Assembly: GCF_014845115.1 (NCBI RefSeq)
Contig: NZ_NKUI01000039.1
Coordinates: 1 to 47,096 of the forward strand
Length of the DNA: 47,096 bases
Reading direction: 5' to 3'
Source: Methylorubrum zatmanii
Lineage (GTDB): Bacteria > Pseudomonadota > Alphaproteobacteria > Rhizobiales > Beijerinckiaceae
Part shown: positions 26,454 through 35,918 of the stretch, piece after piece
Layout of the letters: the number at the start of each line of letters is the position of its first letter
Numbering within the stretch: position 1 is the stretch's first letter
Position numbers and translations under genes: made by a program
The notes under the pieces: generated by a model
What the model was told of the DNA's origin: nothing
Seen by the model: the letters and a program-made list of their open reading frames with translations, nothing else
Database searches by the model: none

Positions 26454-27211
26454 GCGGCGAAACGCGCCGGGCGCCGGACTGGCTGACCGCCCGTCCGATC
26501 GCCCATCGCGGCCTGCACGACCGCGCCTCCGGCATTCCGGAAAACACCCTGGCGGCGGCCGAGGCCGCCATCGCCGGCGGCTACGCCATCGAGTGCGACG
26601 TGCAGCTCAGCGCCGACGGCGAGGCGATGGTGTTCCACGACGCCGCGCTCGGGCGGCTGACCGAGGCCACCGACCCGGTGGAATCCCGCACGGCCGCCGA
26701 CCTCGGGAGCCTCGCCATCGCCGGCACCCGGGAGCGCATCCCGACCCTGGCGGAGTTCCTCGGCCGGATCGCGGGCCGCGTGCCGGTGATCGTCGAGATC
26801 AAGTCGCGCTTCGACGGCGACCGGCGGCTCACCCGCCGCGCCGCCGCCATCGTTGCCGGTTTCGAGGCGCCGGTCGCCCTCAAATCCTTCGATCCGGTCC
26901 TTGTCGCCACCCTCGCGGAGATCGCCCCCGACATCCCCCGCGGCATCGTCGCGGAGGCGAGCCAGGACGATCCCGCCTATGCCAAGCTCTCGCCGACGAT
27001 GCGGGCCGAGCTGTCGGGCCTGCTCCATCTCCATGTGAGCCGCCCGCATTTCCTGTCCTGGCGCGTCGACGACCTGCCGGGCCCGGTGCCCTATCTCTGC
27101 CGCCGCCTCGGCGCCATGCCGGTGATGACCTGGACCGTGCGGACCGAGGCGCAGCGGGCGCTCGCCGCCGAGCATGCCGACCAGATGGTGTTCGAGGGGT
27201 TTCGGGCCTGA
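26450..27211 (+). CDS. Glycerophosphodiester phosphodiesterase
   Basis: 253 residues from a GTG that overlaps the RidA stop. The GDPD active-site motifs are clear: PIAHRGLHD and ENTLAAAEAAIAGGYAIECDVQLSADGEAMVFHD, which supply the catalytic His and the metal-binding Glu and Asp residues, then VIVEIKSRF. The C-terminal GAMPVMTWTVRTEAQ with the conserved Trp is typical. No signal peptide, so it acts in the cytoplasm on glycerophosphodiesters from phospholipid turnover. glpK, which would use glycerol, lies about 7 kb away in another operon. Confidence 0.92.
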   Translation: MSGETRRAPDWLTARPIAHRGLHDRASGIPENTLAAAEAAIAGGYAIECDVQLSADGEAMVFHDAALGRLTEATDPVESRTAADLGSLAIAGTRERIPTLAEFLGRIAGRVPVIVEIKSRFDGDRRLTRRAAAIVAGFEAPVALKSFDPVLVATLAEIAPDIPRGIVAEASQDDPAYAKLSPTMRAELSGLLHLHVSRPHFLSWRVDDLPGPVPYLCRRLGAMPVMTWTVRTEAQRALAAEHADQMVFEGFRA

Positions 27212-27489
27212 TCCGAGCGCGAACCCCGATCCGCTCGGCCCGGTAAGCGGCCGATGCCGGCCCTGTTCGGGCCTTCGCAGAGCCTGCTGGGCGGGCTCCA
27301 GCGGATCCTCCCAGGCCGCGCCGAAGCGATGGACCAAAGCAAGTCCGCAAGGTTCCGACGGCCGTCCCCGGCGGGCTGTCCATACGCGACAGCTGCGGAG
27401 GTGATGGCGGAGCGATCTCGCTGAGAAAAGACGCAACATTCCTGCGAATCTAAGGATCCGAATTGCCTTATCGAGGGTTCTCGCGACTG
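27212..27489. other. Intergenic region before the glycan-synthase operon
   Basis: With the following hairpin this is a 362-base gap. The first 200 bases are GC-rich without a gene; the part from about 27420 is more AT-rich and should carry the operon promoter. No consensus promoter or riboswitch was recognised. Confidence 0.4.
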
Positions 27490-27523
27490 TAGCCCAAGAA
27501 ATCCATCTGACTTTTTTGGGCTA
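27490..27523. promoter_or_regulatory. Hairpin upstream of the glycan-synthase operon
   Basis: TAGCCCAAGAAA (27490-27501) pairs with TTTTTTGGGCTA (27512-27523), 11 of 12 positions, around a 10-base loop. The A/T end of the stem means that neither strand forms a classical terminator, so it could be an operator or leader structure 50 bases before the start codon. Confidence 0.4.
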
Positions 27524-27573
27524 ATTGCCTGGGGAGCCAAAGGCGCTGAGACGCCGCGTCAGGATGATGGAGC

Positions 27574-28809
27574 ATGTTTTGGAACACGCGTATTATCCGC
27601 ATTCTTGTCGGCTTATCTCTTTTATCCATCGCGATCATTGTCGTTCTGCCGGGGCTCACGGGATATACTAGTCTCGATGGCACCGTGAATGCACGTTTCG
27701 CTGTGCTGTCGGCGCCGATCGAGGGGGTCGTTTCCGATACGCCTCCCAAGGTCGGGACCGCGCTGCCGGAGGACGCAGAGCTCTTCCAGATCACGAACGA
27801 TCGCATTGCCCGCACGGCGGAGGCGCAGCTCGATGCCGATCTCGGCGCGGCGCGCGAGCGCCTGAAGGCGCTGGACGCACAGATCGGTCAGCTCACGGCT
27901 CTCAAGAAGGAGCTTTCCACCCGGCTCGGCGACTACCAGAAGGCGAGCCTGCAAAGCATCCAGCAGGAGATCATCATCCGCCAGCAGCGGATCAGCACGG
28001 CTCAGGCCAACCGTGTCTCCGCAGAGGCCGATCTCAGCCGCAAGCAGACGCTCGGCGCGACAGGTGTGGTCGCGAACAGTTCGGTCGAGGCGGCGCGGGC
28101 TGCGGCCATTGCCTCCGGCAACGAGGGCACGATCGCCAAGGCTGAACTCGACAGGCTCAGCCAGCAGCTCGATGCCCTGAAACGCGGCACCTTCGTGGGT
28201 GAGGGCCGCAATGACGTGCCCTACTCGCAACAACGCGGAGACGAGGTCACGATCCAGCTCGCCAATGTCGAGGCGCAGGCCAAGCTCGAACGAGCGCGTG
28301 TTCAGCTTCTGGAAAAGCAGCTTCTCATCGAGCGCGCTCGAAACGACAGGCTATCGAATGCCTCCATAAGGCTCCCGTTCCGTGGCGTGATCTGGCGCAA
28401 CAACGTCGTCGGCGGCTCGAACGTGGTTGTCGGCAATGAACTGACCCGCCTGCTCGACTGCCGGGATCTCTTCGTCGACATCCTGCTCGACGAGGTCGAT
28501 TACGACCAGATCAAGCCCGGCGATCCCGCAGAAGTGCGCCTCCTCGGAACCTCGGACATCATCGCCGGACGCGTGAACTCCGTGCGCGGCGCGAGTGCGG
28601 CGGTGGAGGAGGTGACGCTCGCGGCCATCCCGCCGAAGAGCAGGGGCAAGAATGCCCGCATCCGGCTGATCCTCGAGCAGAACGCGATGCAAACCGACTA
28701 CGAGAACTTCTGCCATGTGGGTCGCACCGTACAAGTGCGGTTCGAAAGATCTACAGTGATTCTGCCGATCGTCAATTGGATGAAGAGCCTGTGGTTCAGT
28801 ATCTCCTAG
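27574..28809 (+). CDS. HlyD-like membrane fusion protein of a glycan synthase pair (BgsB-like)
   Basis: 411 residues. An N-terminal membrane helix (about 8-30, RILVGLSLLSIAIIVVLPGL) leads to a periplasmic body. The body has a lipoyl-like beta segment (NARFAVLSAPIEGVVSDTPP) and a long coiled coil (about 85-265, rich in Gln, Ala, Leu and Arg). A second lipoyl half is SIRLPFRGVIWRNNVVGGSNV, and a beta-barrel region follows. This is the membrane-fusion fold, here paired with a glycosyltransferase rather than an ABC transporter. In Sinorhizobium, BgsB of this type works with the synthase BgsA in mixed-linkage beta-glucan secretion. The last 19 bases overlap the synthase gene. Base composition is slightly less GC-rich than the neighbours. 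Confidence 0.8.
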   Translation: MFWNTRIIRILVGLSLLSIAIIVVLPGLTGYTSLDGTVNARFAVLSAPIEGVVSDTPPKVGTALPEDAELFQITNDRIARTAEAQLDADLGAARERLKALDAQIGQLTALKKELSTRLGDYQKASLQSIQQEIIIRQQRISTAQANRVSAEADLSRKQTLGATGVVANSSVEAARAAAIASGNEGTIAKAELDRLSQQLDALKRGTFVGEGRNDVPYSQQRGDEVTIQLANVEAQAKLERARVQLLEKQLLIERARNDRLSNASIRLPFRGVIWRNNVVGGSNVVVGNELTRLLDCRDLFVDILLDEVDYDQIKPGDPAEVRLLGTSDIIAGRVNSVRGASAAVEEVTLAAIPPKSRGKNARIRLILEQNAMQTDYENFCHVGRTVQVRFERSTVILPIVNWMKSLWFSIS

Positions 28810-30809
28810 ATCTGGAGCTCGCTCCTCTCGCTCCGACGTTCCTCGTTGGAGCTTTTTTCTTTATCTTTGTGACGAATTGGCCGCGGCAGAAAACCTGGGC
28901 GCGGAGCGTTGCCTGCCTCTTCGTTCTCGCGGTGGCCGTGCGCTACCTGCTCTGGCGCTTCTTTCACACCGTGCTGCCGCATCCGGTCGATGGAAGCTTC
29001 GCGTTCATCTGGACCTGGACGGTCTTCTGCGTGGAACTCGGCGCCTTCGCCGACATCCTGCTCTTCCTCGTCGTGATGAGCCGCTCGGTCGACCGGAGCA
29101 CCGAGGCGAGCCAGTCCGAACGGACCTTCTTCGCGCGTCCAAAGGCGGACTTGCCGACGGTCGATGTCTTCATCCCGACCTATAACGAGCCCCTGGACGT
29201 GCTGGAGCGGACCATCGTCGGCGCTCTCGCCCTCGATTACCCGCGGGACAAGTTCAAGGTCTACGTCCTCGACGACAAGCGGCGCGACTGGCTGAAGGCG
29301 TATTGCGAGGAGAAGGGGGCGATCCACGTCACCCGGCCGGATAATTCTCACGCCAAGGCCGGCAACATGAACAACGGCCTCAAAGTCTCATCGGGCGACT
29401 TCATCGCGATCTTCGATGCGGACTTCGTGCCCTACCGCAATTTTCTGCGCCGGACGCTGCCCTTCTTCATGGATCCGACGATCGGTATCGTTCAAACGCC
29501 GCAACATTTCTTCAACAAGGATCCGGTCCAGTCGAACCTCTCGCTCGAAAAAGTCTGGCCCGACGAGCAGCGGCTGTTCTTCGATGAGATGGCCGCGAGC
29601 CGCGATGCCTGGGACGTGAGCTTCTGCTGCGGCTCCTGCTCGATCGCCCGCCGCGCGGCGCTCGACGTGATCGGCGGCTTCCCGCACGATTCGATCACCG
29701 AGGATCTGCTCACGACCCTCGCCATGCTCAACAAGGGCTACAAGACCCGTTACCTGAACGAGCGCCTGTCGATGGGCCTCGCGGCGGAGAACCTGAAGGG
29801 CTACTTCGTCCAGCGGGGCCGCTGGTGCCGCGGCGGCATCCAGACGATCTATCTGCATAACGGGCCGTTGCGCGGCCCGGGCCTGAACCTGTTCCAGCGG
29901 GTGATGTTCCTGCCCCTGTCGTGGCTGATGCAGTACACGACGCGGTTCGTGATCCTCGTCGTGCCCGCCGTCTACCTCTGGACCGGCGCCGCGCCCCTGT
30001 ACTTCACCGGCACGCAGGACATCGTCACCTATCAGTTGCCGGTGCTCACGGCCTACTTCCTGCTGATGGGCTGGCTGACGCCGACGCGCTACCTGCCTCT
30101 GGTGTCGAGCGCGGTCGGCACCTTCGCGACCTTCCGCATGCTGCCCGTCGTGGTGTCCAGCGTGATCAAGCCGTTCGGTGTCCCGTTCCGCGTCACGCCG
30201 AAGGGCAGCGGCAACGAGGAGAACGCCTTCGACGCCTACACCTTCTTCTCGATCGCCTTCTGGATCGCTGTGACGGCGCTTGGCCTTGTCATCAACATCG
30301 TGCCGGAATGGTCGCGCATCGGCGAGGGTGAGTTCTCGATCGTCTCGGCCTATTGGGCCGCCCTCAACATCCTCGTCCTCTTGGTCGCGGCGCTGATCTG
30401 CTTCGAGAAGTCCCGCCCGCTGCTCGACAGTTTCGCAACCGATGAGCCGGCCCGAATCGTGGCCGCGGACCGAACCTTCGATGCGCGGATCGCCAGCCTG
30501 TCACTGGATCGGGGCGTTGCCTCCTTCACCACGGATCCTGGCCTGCGTCCCGGCGACCGGATCTGGATCGAGATGGAGCGCTTCCCGCATCTCGAAGGCA
30601 AGGTCGCGAGCGTGACGCCCGGCAAGCGGCGCGGACCGGTCTGCGTCAGCTTCTCCTACGCCCTCGAGGGCGATTGCCGCGACGCGATGATCGTCCGGCT
30701 CTATACCGGCCAGTACTCGCAGGACATCCGTGACATCGACAAGTCGGCCATTGTCGGGGGCCTATGGCACCGCCTCTTCGGACGAAGCGGCACCTACGAT
30801 CCGGCCTGA
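28791..30809 (+). CDS. Cellulose-synthase-like family 2 glycosyltransferase (BgsA-like)
   Basis: 672 residues from the GTG at 28791 (a TTG at 28776 is also possible). Membrane helices flank a GT2 domain with all synthase residues: Asp161 (LDDKRRD), the DxD pair Asp209/Asp211 (IFDADF), the TED motif at 303-305 and QRGRW at 341-345. This layout makes and extrudes beta-glucan-type polymers. The C-terminal region (about 548-640) is PilZ-like in position, but the expected RxxxR and D/NxSxxG motifs are not present, so classical c-di-GMP binding is doubtful. BgsA of Sinorhizobium also responds to c-di-GMP through a C-terminus that lacks a PilZ domain. It overlaps the membrane fusion protein gene. 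Confidence 0.85.
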   Translation: MVQYLLDLELAPLAPTFLVGAFFFIFVTNWPRQKTWARSVACLFVLAVAVRYLLWRFFHTVLPHPVDGSFAFIWTWTVFCVELGAFADILLFLVVMSRSVDRSTEASQSERTFFARPKADLPTVDVFIPTYNEPLDVLERTIVGALALDYPRDKFKVYVLDDKRRDWLKAYCEEKGAIHVTRPDNSHAKAGNMNNGLKVSSGDFIAIFDADFVPYRNFLRRTLPFFMDPTIGIVQTPQHFFNKDPVQSNLSLEKVWPDEQRLFFDEMAASRDAWDVSFCCGSCSIARRAALDVIGGFPHDSITEDLLTTLAMLNKGYKTRYLNERLSMGLAAENLKGYFVQRGRWCRGGIQTIYLHNGPLRGPGLNLFQRVMFLPLSWLMQYTTRFVILVVPAVYLWTGAAPLYFTGTQDIVTYQLPVLTAYFLLMGWLTPTRYLPLVSSAVGTFATFRMLPVVVSSVIKPFGVPFRVTPKGSGNEENAFDAYTFFSIAFWIAVTALGLVINIVPEWSRIGEGEFSIVSAYWAALNILVLLVAALICFEKSRPLLDSFATDEPARIVAADRTFDARIASLSLDRGVASFTTDPGLRPGDRIWIEMERFPHLEGKVASVTPGKRRGPVCVSFSYALEGDCRDAMIVRLYTGQYSQDIRDIDKSAIVGGLWHRLFGRSGTYDPA

Positions 30810-31067
30810 ACCCATTTTCCCTTGAGGAGAAAACCGCGCTTTCACGGAGCCCGGAGGCCTCAGTCGGAGAGCGCCCTCAGAGCCTGTTTGAACTCCCTTG
30901 CCGGGCCGGTCCCACAATCCTCATGCCGAGGAACCGAGCGTCCGCTCGGCCTCGAAGCACCCCGGAACGGTCGATCCCAGGGCATTCCCAAGCCGTGAGA
31001 AGCGTCGCGGGCTGCTTCGAGGCTGCTGGCGCAGTGACTCCATGAGGACTGTCATGGAGACCAGGAT
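30810..31067. repeat. Intergenic region with a rhizobial-type palindromic repeat
   Basis: Between the convergent synthase (+) and chemoreceptor (-) genes. The part at 30928-30953 is a hairpin (GAGG and CCGAGCG pairing with CGCTCGG and CCTC). It sits in the context TCCTCATGCCGAGG and CCTCGAAGC that resembles the dispersed extragenic palindrome common in Rhizobiales genomes. The rest holds no gene. Confidence 0.5.
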
Positions 31068-32753
31068 CTAAGCCGCGCGGACCGTGTCGAGGAAGCGGGC
31101 GACTTCCGCCGAGAGATGCTCGGACTGGCGCGACAGCTCGGTCGCGGAGGCGAGCACCTGGGCGGCCGCCGCGCCGGTCTCCTCCGCCGCGTCTGCCACG
31201 CCGGTGATGGTGCGCGTGACCGCCTCGGTGCCGGAGGCCGCCTGGGAGACGTTGCGGACGATCTCCTGGGTGGCCGCCCCCTGCTCCTCCACCGCCGCGG
31301 CGATGCCGGTCGCGACGCCGCTGATCTCGCGGATGCGGCCGGCGATGCTGTCGATCGCCCCGACCGCCTGCCCCGTCGCCCCCTGGATGCGAGCGATCTG
31401 GGCCGAGATCTCCTCGGTCGCCCGCGCGGTCTGGTTGGCCAGCTCCTTCACCTCCGCCGCGACCACGGCGAAGCCGCGCCCTGCCTCGCCGGCACGGGCC
31501 GCCTCGATGGTGGCGTTCAAGGCCAGCAGGTTGGTCTGGCCGGCGATGGTCGAGATCATCGCCACCACGTCGCCGATCCGCGCGGCGGCCTCCGAGAGGT
31601 CGCGCACGAGGGTCGCGGTTTGCCCGGCCTCGTCCACCGCTGCCTGCGCCAGGGACGCCGAGCCGTCGACCTGCCGGCCGATCTCCTGCACCGAGGCGCC
31701 GAGCTCCTCGGCCGCCGCGGCGACGGTGCCGACATTGCCCGCGGCCTCCTCCGCCGCCGTGGCGACCGTGCCGGATTGCCCGGCGGTCTGGCGCGCGGTG
31801 GCGGTCAATTGCTGGGCCGTGGCCTGCAACTCGGTCGCGGCGGCGGTGACTCCGTCGACGATGCCGCCCACTGCCCGTTGAAACGCGTCCGCCATGGCGT
31901 GGCGGGCGGTCCGCCGCTGCGCTTCGGCGCCGGCGCGGGCGGCCTGCGTTTCCTCCTCCAATGCTCGGGTGCGGAGCAGGTTGTCCTTGAACACCTGGAC
32001 CGCTGCGGCCATGGCGCCGATCTCGTCCCGGCGCCCACGCCCCGGGACGGCCACCGTCGCATCCCCTGCCGCGAGGGAGCCCATCGCTCCGGTCATGCGC
32101 TCGATCGGCCGGGAGATGCCGAACCAGCCGAACAGGGCGGCGGCGAGGGCGGCGAGCAGCGTCACCGCCATGGCGATCCAGGCGGTGGCGGCGGCGGACG
32201 CCGCGCTGCCGACGGCATCGTCGACATTCGTCCGGGCGCCCTGCTTGTTGAGGGCGAGGTTCTCCTGCAGCACCTTGGTCGCCGCCTGGGCGAGGCCGAG
32301 GGTCTCGGGGCCGGCCAGCAGCGCCAGCGCGTCGGACCGGCGGCCCGCCCGCATCAGGGCGACGATCTCCTCCACGCGCTGGTTGTAGGTCGCCCAGGTC
32401 GTGGAGAACCGCTCGTAGAGCGCGCGCTCCTCGGTAGAGGCGATCAGCGGCTCGTAGGCCCGCCGCAACGCCACCAGTGCCGCCTGGCTCGCCCGCACGC
32501 TCTTCTCGTTCTCGGCGAGCCGCTGTTCGGTGTCGGAGGCGGCGACGTAGCGGTAGGTCTTCACCCGCTCGTCCCGTGTCGCCGTGCTGATGTCGCCGAG
32601 CAATCCCACCGATGGCAGCCAATTATCGGCGATGCTGCGGACGTCGCGGTCGATGCGCGACAGCTTGACGATACTGATCCCGCCTTGAACGGAGGCGGCG
32701 ATGGCGATCAGGCTGAACGAGCCCACCAGGGCAGCCTTGAGGGAAATGCGCAT
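31068..32753 (-). CDS. Methyl-accepting chemotaxis protein
   Basis: 561 residues from the ATG at 32753 (an in-frame start at 32792 would add 13). An N-terminal membrane helix ([20 protein letters not shown]) precedes a four-helix-bundle periplasmic sensor domain with [21 protein letters not shown] second membrane helix ([20 protein letters not shown]), a HAMP domain with [19 protein letters not shown], and a long cytoplasmic signalling coil follow. The coil's hairpin tip is [19 protein letters not shown]. No CheR-tethering pentapeptide is at the C-terminus. The ligand is not predictable. It stands alone, with no che genes nearby. Confidence 0.93.
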   Translation of the reverse strand: MRISLKAALVGSFSLIAIAASVQGGISIVKLSRIDRDVRSIADNWLPSVGLLGDISTATRDERVKTYRYVAASDTEQRLAENEKSVRASQAALVALRRAYEPLIASTEERALYERFSTTWATYNQRVEEIVALMRAGRRSDALALLAGPETLGLAQAATKVLQENLALNKQGARTNVDDAVGSAASAAATAWIAMAVTLLAALAAALFGWFGISRPIERMTGAMGSLAAGDATVAVPGRGRRDEIGAMAAAVQVFKDNLLRTRALEEETQAARAGAEAQRRTARHAMADAFQRAVGGIVDGVTAAATELQATAQQLTATARQTAGQSGTVATAAEEAAGNVGTVAAAAEELGASVQEIGRQVDGSASLAQAAVDEAGQTATLVRDLSEAAARIGDVVAMISTIAGQTNLLALNATIEAARAGEAGRGFAVVAAEVKELANQTARATEEISAQIARIQGATGQAVGAIDSIAGRIREISGVATGIAAAVEEQGAATQEIVRNVSQAASGTEAVTRTITGVADAAEETGAAAAQVLASATELSRQSEHLSAEVARFLDTVRAA

Positions 32754-32986
32754 GATGAAACCGGCCGGGCATCGAAACGATCCGGGCCACACTCTGTCCG
32801 CGCAATGCTTAACGGTTCATCGATTTTTGCAGAAAAATGCCTGATCCGAGTCCGGAGACACAGGCGGTGGACGAAGATTACCCTGTGGGCTCACCAAATT
32901 CTATTTTCTGTCGGAAGAAAATTGCCTTTTGCAGCCTGAAATCTTTGTCCGGACAGCCGTCAACCGGAGGTTGGAGTCGCGGGAGC
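32754..32986. other. Upstream region of the chemoreceptor gene
   Basis: With the hairpin that follows this makes a 314-base gap. It is AT-richer than its surroundings near 32900-32940, consistent with a promoter for the chemoreceptor gene. No consensus boxes are clear and no gene is seen. Confidence 0.4.
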
Positions 32987-33018
32987 CCGCACGGGAAAGC
33001 CGGGGGCTTCCCGTGCGG
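32987..33018 (-). terminator. Strong hairpin downstream of the glpK-hydrolase operon
   Basis: A 14-base stem with one bulged A (32987-33001 with 33005-33018) and a 3-base loop, about 50 bases beyond the hydrolase stop. The T tract is missing, but the stem is very stable. Confidence 0.5.
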
Positions 33019-33067
33019 CGGTTCACGGACTCGCCCGCACGCTTCGTGGCAGCGTGCACCGGGAGCG

Positions 33068-34243
33068 TCAGCGGGTGCCCTGCGGGCGCTCCGACGTGCT
33101 CTTTGCCTCCGTCGCCGCCTCGGGGTGGGCCAGGAACTCGGCGAGATAACCCTTCCACAGGCTCGCGAATCGCAGGGATTGGTGGCCGTGGGTGTCCGGT
33201 GAGGTCGGCACCAGCACGAAGCGGCTGCCCTTCACGCGGGCGAGCGCCGCGTTCATCACATCGAGCTGGGGCGGGTTCAGCTCGTCGTCGGCGAAGTTCA
33301 CCGCCAATACTTTCGCGGTGATCTTTTCGAGGTTCGGCGACGGGTCGTAGTCGTAGGAGGAATCGAACCAGTAGAGCCAGTCGTTGGCGTCGGCCTTGTC
33401 CTCGTAGCCGGCGATCATCTTATCGTAGGCCTTGTCGGCGGCCGCGCGGGTCGGCGCCTGCTTCTGCAGGCCGAGCACGCTCTCGGTCATGATGTTGAAG
33501 ATCGGCAGGATCCGGCCGAAATGGCGCGGCTGCTCGGTATACTCGCCGCCCTTCCAGTCGGGATCGGTGCGGATGCCCTCGATCAGCAGGCGCCGCCACA
33601 GGGCGTTGCGCCCGCTCACCGGGATCGGCTGGCTCGCCACCGCCATCAGCAGGTCCATGGCCCCGGGATAGCGCTCGCCCCACATCCAGGCCTGCATCCC
33701 GCCCATGGAGGTGCCGAGTACGAGGCGCAGATGCTTGACCCCGAGCGCCTCGGTGACGACCCGGTGCTGGCCCTCCACCACATCGGCATAGCCGTAGCGG
33801 GGAAAGCGTGCCCTCAGGCCGTCCGAGGGCTTTGACGAGCCGCCGCGGCCGAGCCCGTCGGGCAGGATCACGTACCAGTGGCGCGCGTCGAGGGGCGCCC
33901 CCTCCCCGAACAGCTCCGGCCCCAGGGTCGGGATCAGGAAGCTCTTTCCGGTGCCGGTGGTGCCGTGCAGGACGAGGACGGCGTTGTCGATCTCGCCATC
34001 CGCGCCGCGATGGGGCGTGCCCAGGGTGGTGTAGTGCAGCTTGACCTTGTCCAGGCTCTCGCCATTGGCGAATCGGAAAGTCTCGACGACGTGGTCGCCC
34101 TCCCGCTGGCCCGGATAGGCGGCGGCCGGCGCGGCATGGACCGGTGCCGGAGCGAGGCCGGCGGCGAGCGGCGAGACAATCATCGCGGCGGCGAGCAACG
34201 CCGTTCGAAGCGAGCGTCTCCGGCCGGCTGTCGAAGCACCCAT
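33068..34243 (-). CDS. Exported alpha/beta hydrolase of the MetX-like family
   Basis: 391 residues. An N-terminal signal peptide (RSLRTALLAAAMIVSPLAAGL, then an A-x-A site near VHAAPAA) indicates export. The body is an alpha/beta hydrolase like homoserine O-acetyltransferase: nucleophile Ser in LGTSMGGMQAW, Asp in NFADDELNPP, and His in SPDTHGHQS. True MetX is cytoplasmic, so this is probably an esterase or acyltransferase acting in the periplasm. The ATG shares a base with the glpK stop (TGATG) and has a superb ribosome site (GAGGAGGAGACG). It is therefore coupled to glycerol kinase, which suggests a glycerol-ester substrate (inference). Confidence 0.85.
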   Translation of the reverse strand: MGASTAGRRRSLRTALLAAAMIVSPLAAGLAPAPVHAAPAAAYPGQREGDHVVETFRFANGESLDKVKLHYTTLGTPHRGADGEIDNAVLVLHGTTGTGKSFLIPTLGPELFGEGAPLDARHWYVILPDGLGRGGSSKPSDGLRARFPRYGYADVVEGQHRVVTEALGVKHLRLVLGTSMGGMQAWMWGERYPGAMDLLMAVASQPIPVSGRNALWRRLLIEGIRTDPDWKGGEYTEQPRHFGRILPIFNIMTESVLGLQKQAPTRAAADKAYDKMIAGYEDKADANDWLYWFDSSYDYDPSPNLEKITAKVLAVNFADDELNPPQLDVMNAALARVKGSRFVLVPTSPDTHGHQSLRFASLWKGYLAEFLAHPEAATEAKSTSERPQGTR

Positions 34244-35748
34244 CACGTCTCCTCCTCGATCCACCCGAACGAGCGTTCCACCGCCCGGCCCCATCCGGTG
34301 AAGAGTGCGCGACGTTCTTCTTCCGCGATACGCGGATGCCAGCGTTTGTCCACGGCCCAGTTGTCCCGAAGATCGCCGAGCGTCTTCCAGAATCCCGTGG
34401 CGAGACCGGCGGCATAGGCCGCGCCGAGCGCCGTCGTTTCCGAAATCTTGGGGCGCAGGGTCGGCCGGTCGAGGATGTCGGCCTGGAATTGCATCAGCAG
34501 ATCGTTGACGGTCATGCCGCCGTCGCAGCGCAGCTCGGCCAGGGCCATGCCGGAATCCCGCTCCATCGCCTCCAGCACCTCGCGGGTCTGGTAGGCGGTC
34601 GCCTCCAGGCAGGCGCGGGCGATATGGCCCCGGTTGGCGTAGCGGGTCAGGCCGATGATGAGGCCGCGGGCGTCGTCGCGCCAATGCGGCGCGTAGAGGC
34701 CGGAAAACGCCGGCACCACGTAGACGCCGCCATTGTCCTCGACGCTGCGGGCCAGGCCCTCGATCTCGCTCGAGGCGCCGATCAGCCCGAGATTGTCGCG
34801 CAGCCACTGCACCAGGGCGCCGGTGATGGCGATGGAACCTTCGAGCGCGTAGGCCGGCGCGTGCCCCTCGCAGGTATAGGCCACGGTGGTGACGAGGCCG
34901 GCGGTGGAGGCGACGGGCTGCGGACCGGTGTTCATCAGGGCGAAGCAGCCGGTGCCGTAGGTGTTCTTGGCCTCGCCGGCCGCGAAACAGGTCTGCCCGA
35001 ACAAAGCCGCCTGCTGGTCGCCGAGGATGCCGCCGATCGGCACGCCGGGGAACGGCTCGCGGGTCTCGCCCAGCACGCCGCTGGAGCAGACGATTCGGGG
35101 CAGCACCGCCCGCGGGATGCGGAAGGCGCCGAGCATGCCCTCGTCCCAGTCGAGGGTGGCCAAGGACATCAGCTGCGTGCGGCTGGCATTGGTCACGTCG
35201 GTGACGTGCAGGCCGCCCTGCGGACCGCCGGTGAGATTCCAGACCAGCCAGGAATCGACCGTGCCGAACAGGGCGTCGCCCTCTTCGGCCTTGGCCCGCG
35301 CCCCGTCCACGCGGTCGAGCAGCCAGGCGAGCTTCGAGGCCGAGAAGTAGCTCGCCAGCGGCAGGCCGGTGACGGCGCGGAAGCGGTCGCGGCCGCCGTC
35401 GCGGGCCAGGGCCGCCACGTGCCGGTCGGTGCGGGTGTCCTGCCAGACGAGGGCGTTGTGGAGCGGCTCGCCGGTGCGGCGATCCCATAACAGGGCCGTC
35501 TCGCGCTGGTTGGTGATGCCGATGGCCGCGAGCGCCTGCGGTGTCAGCCCGGCCCGGGCCAAGCCCTCGCGCATCACGGCGTGGGTGTTGCGCCAGATCT
35601 CCCGGGGATCGTGCTCGACCCAGCCGGGCCGGGGAAAGATCTGCTCGTGCTCGCGCTGGGCCTGCGCCAGGATCGCGCCGTGGCGGTCGAACACGATGAA
35701 GCGCGTGCTCGTGGTGCCCTGGTCGATCGCCCCGACCGCATCCGGCAT
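34243..35748 (-). CDS. glpK: Glycerol kinase
   Basis: 501 residues, the usual FGGY-kinase length. It begins [20 protein letters not shown], the phosphate-binding start. [19 protein letters not shown] and the FGGY signatures ([17 protein letters not shown] and [16 protein letters not shown]) are present. It phosphorylates glycerol to sn-glycerol 3-phosphate. No glpF or glpD is adjacent; instead an exported hydrolase gene overlaps its stop. The ATG at 35748 is preceded by GGGAGGCACGCC. Confidence 0.97.
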   Translation of the reverse strand: MPDAVGAIDQGTTSTRFIVFDRHGAILAQAQREHEQIFPRPGWVEHDPREIWRNTHAVMREGLARAGLTPQALAAIGITNQRETALLWDRRTGEPLHNALVWQDTRTDRHVAALARDGGRDRFRAVTGLPLASYFSASKLAWLLDRVDGARAKAEEGDALFGTVDSWLVWNLTGGPQGGLHVTDVTNASRTQLMSLATLDWDEGMLGAFRIPRAVLPRIVCSSGVLGETREPFPGVPIGGILGDQQAALFGQTCFAAGEAKNTYGTGCFALMNTGPQPVASTAGLVTTVAYTCEGHAPAYALEGSIAITGALVQWLRDNLGLIGASSEIEGLARSVEDNGGVYVVPAFSGLYAPHWRDDARGLIIGLTRYANRGHIARACLEATAYQTREVLEAMERDSGMALAELRCDGGMTVNDLLMQFQADILDRPTLRPKISETTALGAAYAAGLATGFWKTLGDLRDNWAVDKRWHPRIAEEERRALFTGWGRAVERSFGWIEEET

Positions 35749-35839
35749 GGCGTGCCTCCCGGCGTTCCTCGCATCCGGGATCTTTGGCCCGGCTCGCGGC
35801 CGATTCTACACGAGGCGGGGGGCGCCGGAACCGGTCATA

Positions 35840-35875
35840 CCAAATCCGGGTGATCGCTTCGGATGGTGGATTTGG
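35840..35875. repeat. Intergenic palindrome, possible terminator
   Basis: CCAAATCC (35840-35847) and GGATTTGG (35868-35875) are exact arms around a 20-base partly self-complementary loop. It lies between the ankyrin gene end and the glpK start, both minus strand. It resembles dispersed palindromes of the genus and may end ankyrin-gene transcription. Confidence 0.45.
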
Positions 35876-35918
35876 GCTCCGCTCAGACGCCGCGCGGGCT
35901 TCCCGTATCGGCCCCCTG

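Noticed and set aside
27212..27573. c-di-GMP riboswitch (GEMM) ahead of the glycan-synthase operon
   Set aside because: The conserved GEMM core is absent; only an inverted repeat near 27490 is present.
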